Shown here: positions 60,381 to 64,000 of the stretch, one piece after another
How the letters are laid out: each line of letters begins with the position of its first letter
How positions within the stretch are numbered: the stretch's first letter is position 1
Source: Solibacillus merdavium
GTDB lineage: Bacteria; Bacillota; Bacilli; Bacillales_A; Planococcaceae
Assembly: GCF_014836935.1 (NCBI RefSeq)
Contig: NZ_JACSPW010000003.1
Location: 124,001-188,000 of the forward strand
DNA length: 64,000 bases
Direction of reading: 5' to 3'
Notes under the pieces: model-generated
The model's input: the letters and a program-made list of their open reading frames with translations, nothing else
Databases searched by the model: none
What the model was told of the DNA's origin: nothing
Program-made: the position numbers and the translations under genes

Positions 60381-61322
60381 TTACTGTTTTTCCTTCTTAT
60401 CCGCTTTAGAACCCCAATACGTAGCAAGAACTGGTCCGGAAATATTGTGCCAGAAACTGAAAATGGCACTTGGAACCGCTGCTACTGGATCGAAGTGGGC
60501 CATTGCTAATTGTGCGCCTAAGCCAGAATTTTGCATACCCACTTCAATTGAGACAGCTTTTTGATCATCGTACTGTAGTTTAAATAGTTTCGCTACTAAG
60601 AACCCGAGTAAGTATCCTAAACCGTTATGTAAAATGACAATTGCAAAGATAATTAATCCTGTTTCTAAAATTTTGTCGCGGCTTCCGCTTACTACAGCTG
60701 CAACAATCATGACGATGGCAACAACTGATACTGTTGGAAGAATATCAACACTTTTTTCAACAAGTGGTTTAAATAAGAACTGCGCAATGATACCTAAAAT
60801 AATTGGAATTAATACCACTTTTATTACCGACATAAACATGGCCATAAATGAAACCGGTAACCATTCGCTTGCTAATAAGTAAATAAGAGCCGGTGTTACA
60901 AAAGGGGCTAGTAATGTCGTACATGATGTAATTGTAACGGATAATGCTGTATTTCCTTTTGCGAGGAATGTCATAACGTTAGATGAAGTTCCTCCCGGGC
61001 AGCAACCTACTAATATAACCCCAACCGCAATTTCCGGTGGCAGGTTGAAAATCTTGGCTAATGCAAACGCTAGTAATGGCATAATAACAAATTGTGAAAC
61101 AATCCCAATGATGACGCCTTTAGGGTGCTGAAGAATTAACTTGAAATCATCTACTTTCAACGTCATCCCCATACCAAACATAACAATTCCGAGTAACAAG
61201 GTGATGTAACTGCCAATCCAAGTGAAATATTCTGGTAACCAGATGGCTAAACCAGCTGCGACGAGTACCCAAATCGCAAATGTATTCCCCGCAAACTTAC
61301 CTATTTTCTGTAAAACTCCCAT
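60381..61322 (-). CDS. Bile acid:sodium symporter family protein
   Basis: The 313-residue protein has nine or ten helices. FGMGMTLKVDDFKLILQHPKGVIIGIVSQFVIMPLLAFALAKIF and VGCCPGGTSSNVMTFLAKGNTALSVTITSCTTLLAPFVTP are strongly typical of the BASS family. The later VEVGMQNSGLGAQLA carries the second sodium-binding signature EXGMQNS. In bacteria these carry organic anions, sometimes pantoate or pyruvate-like substrates. The function is therefore sodium-coupled anion uptake, substrate unknown. Monocistronic. Confidence 0.9.
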   Translation of the reverse strand: MGVLQKIGKFAGNTFAIWVLVAAGLAIWLPEYFTWIGSYITLLLGIVMFGMGMTLKVDDFKLILQHPKGVIIGIVSQFVIMPLLAFALAKIFNLPPEIAVGVILVGCCPGGTSSNVMTFLAKGNTALSVTITSCTTLLAPFVTPALIYLLASEWLPVSFMAMFMSVIKVVLIPIILGIIAQFLFKPLVEKSVDILPTVSVVAIVMIVAAVVSGSRDKILETGLIIFAIVILHNGLGYLLGFLVAKLFKLQYDDQKAVSIEVGMQNSGLGAQLAMAHFDPVAAVPSAIFSFWHNISGPVLATYWGSKADKKEKQ

Positions 61323-61813
61323 AATGATGTGACCTCAGCTTTCTATTGAATTCTAGTTATTGTAATATATTAAATTTTTAATTGCAATAAAATTCAGAAA
61401 ATTTTGTTTATCAATATTGGTAATAATGATATTAATAATTAGTACATGCTCCAAAACATATAAATATCGTAATTTTTAATTAATCAAACATATTTCAAAA
61501 AATAGGTTTACTTAACTTTTAATAGGGGTATATGAAATTATTGGTTTTGTCTCAGCCAGTAAATTTCCCCAAGTGTAACATCTCCAATTTTAAGTGCAAT
61601 CCTATTACAACCACCATTAGTAAACTAAAAAATAATAAATAAAGAGTAGGAGTGAGAATTGAATAAATAAAATTCTTTTTATTATGCAGTCATTTAATAA
61701 GTTCTTGAATAGACCTTAAAAAGATAACTATAACTGCGTGTTACATAGTGAACCGATTTTGTTGTCATGTAAATATTAATCGAATAATGGAAGAAAAAAG
61801 GGGGACTCCAAGT
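61323..61813. other. Intergenic region, divergent promoters
   Basis: This 490-bp AT-rich gap separates the divergent symporter and sugar ABC genes. A 22-codon stretch just before the binding-protein ATG is open but lacks a ribosome site. I looked for a catabolite-response element expected ahead of sugar importers; TGAACCGATTTTG at about 61749 is only a poor match. No repeats. Confidence 0.4.
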
Positions 61814-63064
61814 ATGAAAAGGATGTTTTTAGTTAGTATTTTAATATTGTCAGTTGTTTTATCTGGTTGTGTAGGGAGTACAAGTAGTAATTCTGATAGT
61901 GGGGCCGGCGATGGTAAAACGAAAATTAGCTTCATTCATTGGCGAGGCGAAGATAAAGAGGCTTTCGATAGCCTAATAGCTGAATTCGAAGAACAAAATA
62001 AAGACATTGAAGTAGACATGACAATTTATCCATCAGAACAATATCAATCTACAGCGCAAACGTTATTACGTGACGGCTCAACAGGAGATGTTTTTACAAG
62101 CTATCCGGGTTCTCATTTTGAAATAATTAAACAGGCAGGTTTATTTGAGGATTTATCCAATGAAGATTTTCTTGAAAACTATAATGAGCGATTAATTTTA
62201 GCTGGTCAGGCAGATGACAAGCAATATGCAGTACCGTTACAGCTTGTATTTAATCAGCCTATATACAACGCTACATTATTTGAGGAATTAGGATTAGATC
62301 CAAACCCTAAAAGCTGGGAAGAATTTTTAGCCCTTTGCCAAGCAATAGCCGATGCAGGACATACTCCGATTGCCTTCCCAGGTGCAGATATTGGCCCGGG
62401 ACAGTTCATGAACTCTATGATGATGAACAATGCTCCTGAAGAAGATGTTTTTGACAAGCTAATAGCCGGGGAAGCTAGGCTTACAGATGAGTGGTGGGTA
62501 AAAACACTTACACAATTTAAAGAGTTAAACGACAAAGGCTATTTAGGAAATGGTGCTCTAGGAACAAATCATCCAGGTGCTATTGCCATGATTGCAAACG
62601 GTGAAGCAGCTATGCTTGCAACTGGTTCATTTGCAGTAGCGGGCATTAAAGAGATCAATCCAGATATTGAATTAGGTTTACTTGCGCCAATTACAGTTTC
62701 AGAAAGTGAAGCTGTGTGGGAAGGGATTCATACAACTACATTCATGCTTGCAGTAAATTCGAAATCAAGTAAAAAAGAAGCGGCCAAAAAGTTTGTATCT
62801 TTCTTATCTGAAAAAGAAAACGCTGAGGAATACGCAAATAAAACAAGTCAACACGTAACAGTTAATGACGTAGAGTATACATCTGAAGAATTAAAATCAG
62901 CAGAAGAATGGTTTGAGAAAAACACCCGCTTCCAACCACGTTATTTAATCCCGAATGCTAATGTAGAAAAAGCTGTTATTGCTTCAATACAAGCTGTATT
63001 AAATGGAACGGATCCGGTAAAAGCAGCTGAAGATTCTCAAAAGATTGTAGATCAAAATATTTGA
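61814..63064 (+). CDS. Sugar ABC transporter substrate-binding lipoprotein
   Basis: The 416-residue family 1 extracellular binding protein has a lipoprotein signal ending LSGC (Cys19). Typical sugar-binding segments follow: ISFIHWRGEDKEAFDSLIAEFEEQNKDIEVDM, SYPGSHFEIIKQAGLFEDLS, YNATLFEELGLDPNPKSWEEFLALCQAIADAGHTPIAF, and MIANGEAAMLATGSFAVAGI. The start is the ATG after AAGGGGGA. It is first in an importer operon with the permease that follows and, presumably, a second permease past the window edge. The sugar cannot be named. Confidence 0.9.
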   Translation: MKRMFLVSILILSVVLSGCVGSTSSNSDSGAGDGKTKISFIHWRGEDKEAFDSLIAEFEEQNKDIEVDMTIYPSEQYQSTAQTLLRDGSTGDVFTSYPGSHFEIIKQAGLFEDLSNEDFLENYNERLILAGQADDKQYAVPLQLVFNQPIYNATLFEELGLDPNPKSWEEFLALCQAIADAGHTPIAFPGADIGPGQFMNSMMMNNAPEEDVFDKLIAGEARLTDEWWVKTLTQFKELNDKGYLGNGALGTNHPGAIAMIANGEAAMLATGSFAVAGIKEINPDIELGLLAPITVSESEAVWEGIHTTTFMLAVNSKSSKKEAAKKFVSFLSEKENAEEYANKTSQHVTVNDVEYTSEELKSAEEWFEKNTRFQPRYLIPNANVEKAVIASIQAVLNGTDPVKAAEDSQKIVDQNI

Positions 63065-63115
63065 TAAAAGGGGGATTTTTTTCCCCTACTCTATTTAATG
63101 TAAAGGGATGATTGG

Positions 63116-63997
63116 ATGAACTTAAAAAGGAATAAGGTCTTACTACTATTTTTAATTCCAGGTTTAATTTTATATTCTATTTTCTTTATCATTCCTACTA
63201 TTAATGCTGTAATATACTCTTTTACAGATTGGGACGGACTTTCGCCAGACTATAACATAGTTGGGTTTGATAACTACATAAATATACTTACAAATGATTC
63301 AATATTCTTAAAGGCAATGGGCAATAACTTGAAATTTATGCTCTTTGTATTAATTTTCCAAACAGGCTTTTCGTTACTGTTTGCACTGTTTTTAATTAAA
63401 AACACAAAGACGAATGTATTTTTACGTGCATTATATTTTTTCCCGACAATTTTAAGTTCAGTTTCTGTAGCGTTTATTTGGTCATTTGTTTATGACCCAA
63501 ATATCGGCATATTAAACACGATTCTTGGTTATTTAAACCTTGAGTTTTTACAGCAAAGTTGGTTAGGTAATCAAAATATAGCTATTTATTCAGTAGCTGT
63601 AACACAAGTTTGGTTCCATACAGGTCAAATGTTAGTCATTTTCGTAGCAGGACTACAAGCAATTCCTAAAGATTTATACGAAGTGGCTAATATAGAAGGC
63701 GCAAGTCGTTGGCAGCGTTTTAGGTATGTTACTTGGCCGATGATTGCCCCATCAGCGACTATTGTTATGGCATATACGACCATTCAGTCCTTTAAAGCGT
63801 TCGACTTGATTTTCGCAATGACTCGTGGTGGCCCTAATTATTCAACGGAAATTTTGGCAACTCTCATTTATACGACTGCATTTAGAAGCTTTGAGTTCGG
63901 TTATGCTTCAGCTGAATCGGTATTATTTATGATTATTATTGCTATTATCACAGTACTGCAATTTAGAATTTTGAGAGCTAGCAAGGTCCAGGAATAG
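63116..63997 (+). CDS. Sugar ABC transporter permease (MalF type)
   Basis: The 293-residue permease has six helices. The first reads LLLFLIPGLILYSIFFIIPTINAVIYSFTDWDG, a typical MalF-like start. The cytoplasmic EAA loop is EVANIEGASRWQRFRYVTWPMIAPSATIV (E..xxxGAxxxxxFxxxxxP). AAAGGGATGATTGG precedes the ATG. It ends three bases before the window edge, so the second permease (MalG type) and any enzyme are out of view. The ATPase is not encoded here, as is usual for sugar importers sharing MsmX. Confidence 0.92.
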   Translation: MNLKRNKVLLLFLIPGLILYSIFFIIPTINAVIYSFTDWDGLSPDYNIVGFDNYINILTNDSIFLKAMGNNLKFMLFVLIFQTGFSLLFALFLIKNTKTNVFLRALYFFPTILSSVSVAFIWSFVYDPNIGILNTILGYLNLEFLQQSWLGNQNIAIYSVAVTQVWFHTGQMLVIFVAGLQAIPKDLYEVANIEGASRWQRFRYVTWPMIAPSATIVMAYTTIQSFKAFDLIFAMTRGGPNYSTEILATLIYTTAFRSFEFGYASAESVLFMIIIAIITVLQFRILRASKVQE

Positions 63998-64000
63998 GGG

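Noticed and set aside
61740-61770. Catabolite-response element before the sugar importer
   Set aside because: TGAACCGATTTTG is only a partial match to the consensus, and no better site was found.

Overview
The window looks like chromosomal DNA from a low-GC Gram-positive spore-former of the Bacillales. Solibacillus/Lysinibacillus-type Planococcaceae is my best guess, but it is an inference from gene content and not a database match. Supporting signs are AT-rich intergenic DNA, strong AGGAGG ribosome sites with ATG, GTG and TTG starts, many short lipoproteins, a Bacillus yng-type leucine/isovalerate operon, a SigO/RsoA/YvrJ-like module, and dispersed hairpin repeats. I saw no rRNA, tRNA, CRISPR array, transposase or intact prophage.

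Layout. 0-4.2 kb: a small membrane protein, then a TAXI-type TRAP uptake operon (binding protein, DUF1850, fused permease). 4.2-7.3 kb: DUF2691 and DUF4275 proteins, a lipoprotein and an AraC regulator. 7.4-11.1 kb: an AidB-like acyl-CoA dehydrogenase and an acyl-CoA ligase facing a TetR regulator. 11.2-13.3 kb: a DUF2332 protein and a LysR regulator. 13.3-15.6 kb: a small-protein island, possibly immunity-like, bracketed by a 61-bp direct repeat copied from the lysR 3' end. 15.6-20.3 kb: a methyltransferase, a phosphodiesterase and two MFS transporters. 20.9-30.9 kb: a 3-oxoacid CoA-transferase pair, a TetR regulator with a palindromic operator, and the seven-gene leucine/isovalerate catabolic operon (yngJ to yngE order). 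This would take branched acyl-CoA through methylcrotonyl-CoA carboxylation to HMG-CoA, acetoacetate and acetyl-CoA.

31.2-33.1 kb: an HTH-AbrB regulator with an ABC exporter. 33.6-34.2 kb: a frameshifted thioredoxin-like pseudogene. 34.5-38.9 kb: nitrous-oxide-reductase accessory genes (nosL-like, nosD, nosL, nosY, nosF and a TlpA thioredoxin) without nosZ in view. 40.5-45.1 kb is the most unusual stretch: an Rgg-family regulator; a divergent 19-residue hydrophobic peptide resembling Rgg-controlled SHP pheromones; two alternative RNA hairpins; a sigma-like protein with region 4 but no recognisable region 2; a YvrJ protein; a 61-residue region-2-like partner; and a secreted acidic protein with about fourteen 18-residue repeats. 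I propose these form a peptide-signalled switch that uses a two-part sigma factor to control a surface protein. Co-regulation is inferred only from adjacency.

45.3-54 kb: a quinone oxidoreductase, a large unknown protein, a lipoprotein, a LytTR/DUF3021/ABC operon with phased repeats upstream, a MarR/DUF3147 pair with an operator over its promoter, and an HTH protein. 54.5-64 kb: a dicarboxylate/glutamate symporter, a secreted YcdB-type protein with SLH-like repeats, two membrane-associated unknowns, a bile-acid:sodium-type symporter, and the binding protein and first permease of a sugar ABC importer that runs off the right edge.

Two repeat families are scattered through the intergenic DNA. 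One is an array of about four 27-bp hairpins (three full and two partial copies). The other is a 142-bp element with imperfect terminal inverted repeats (one copy and one fragment).
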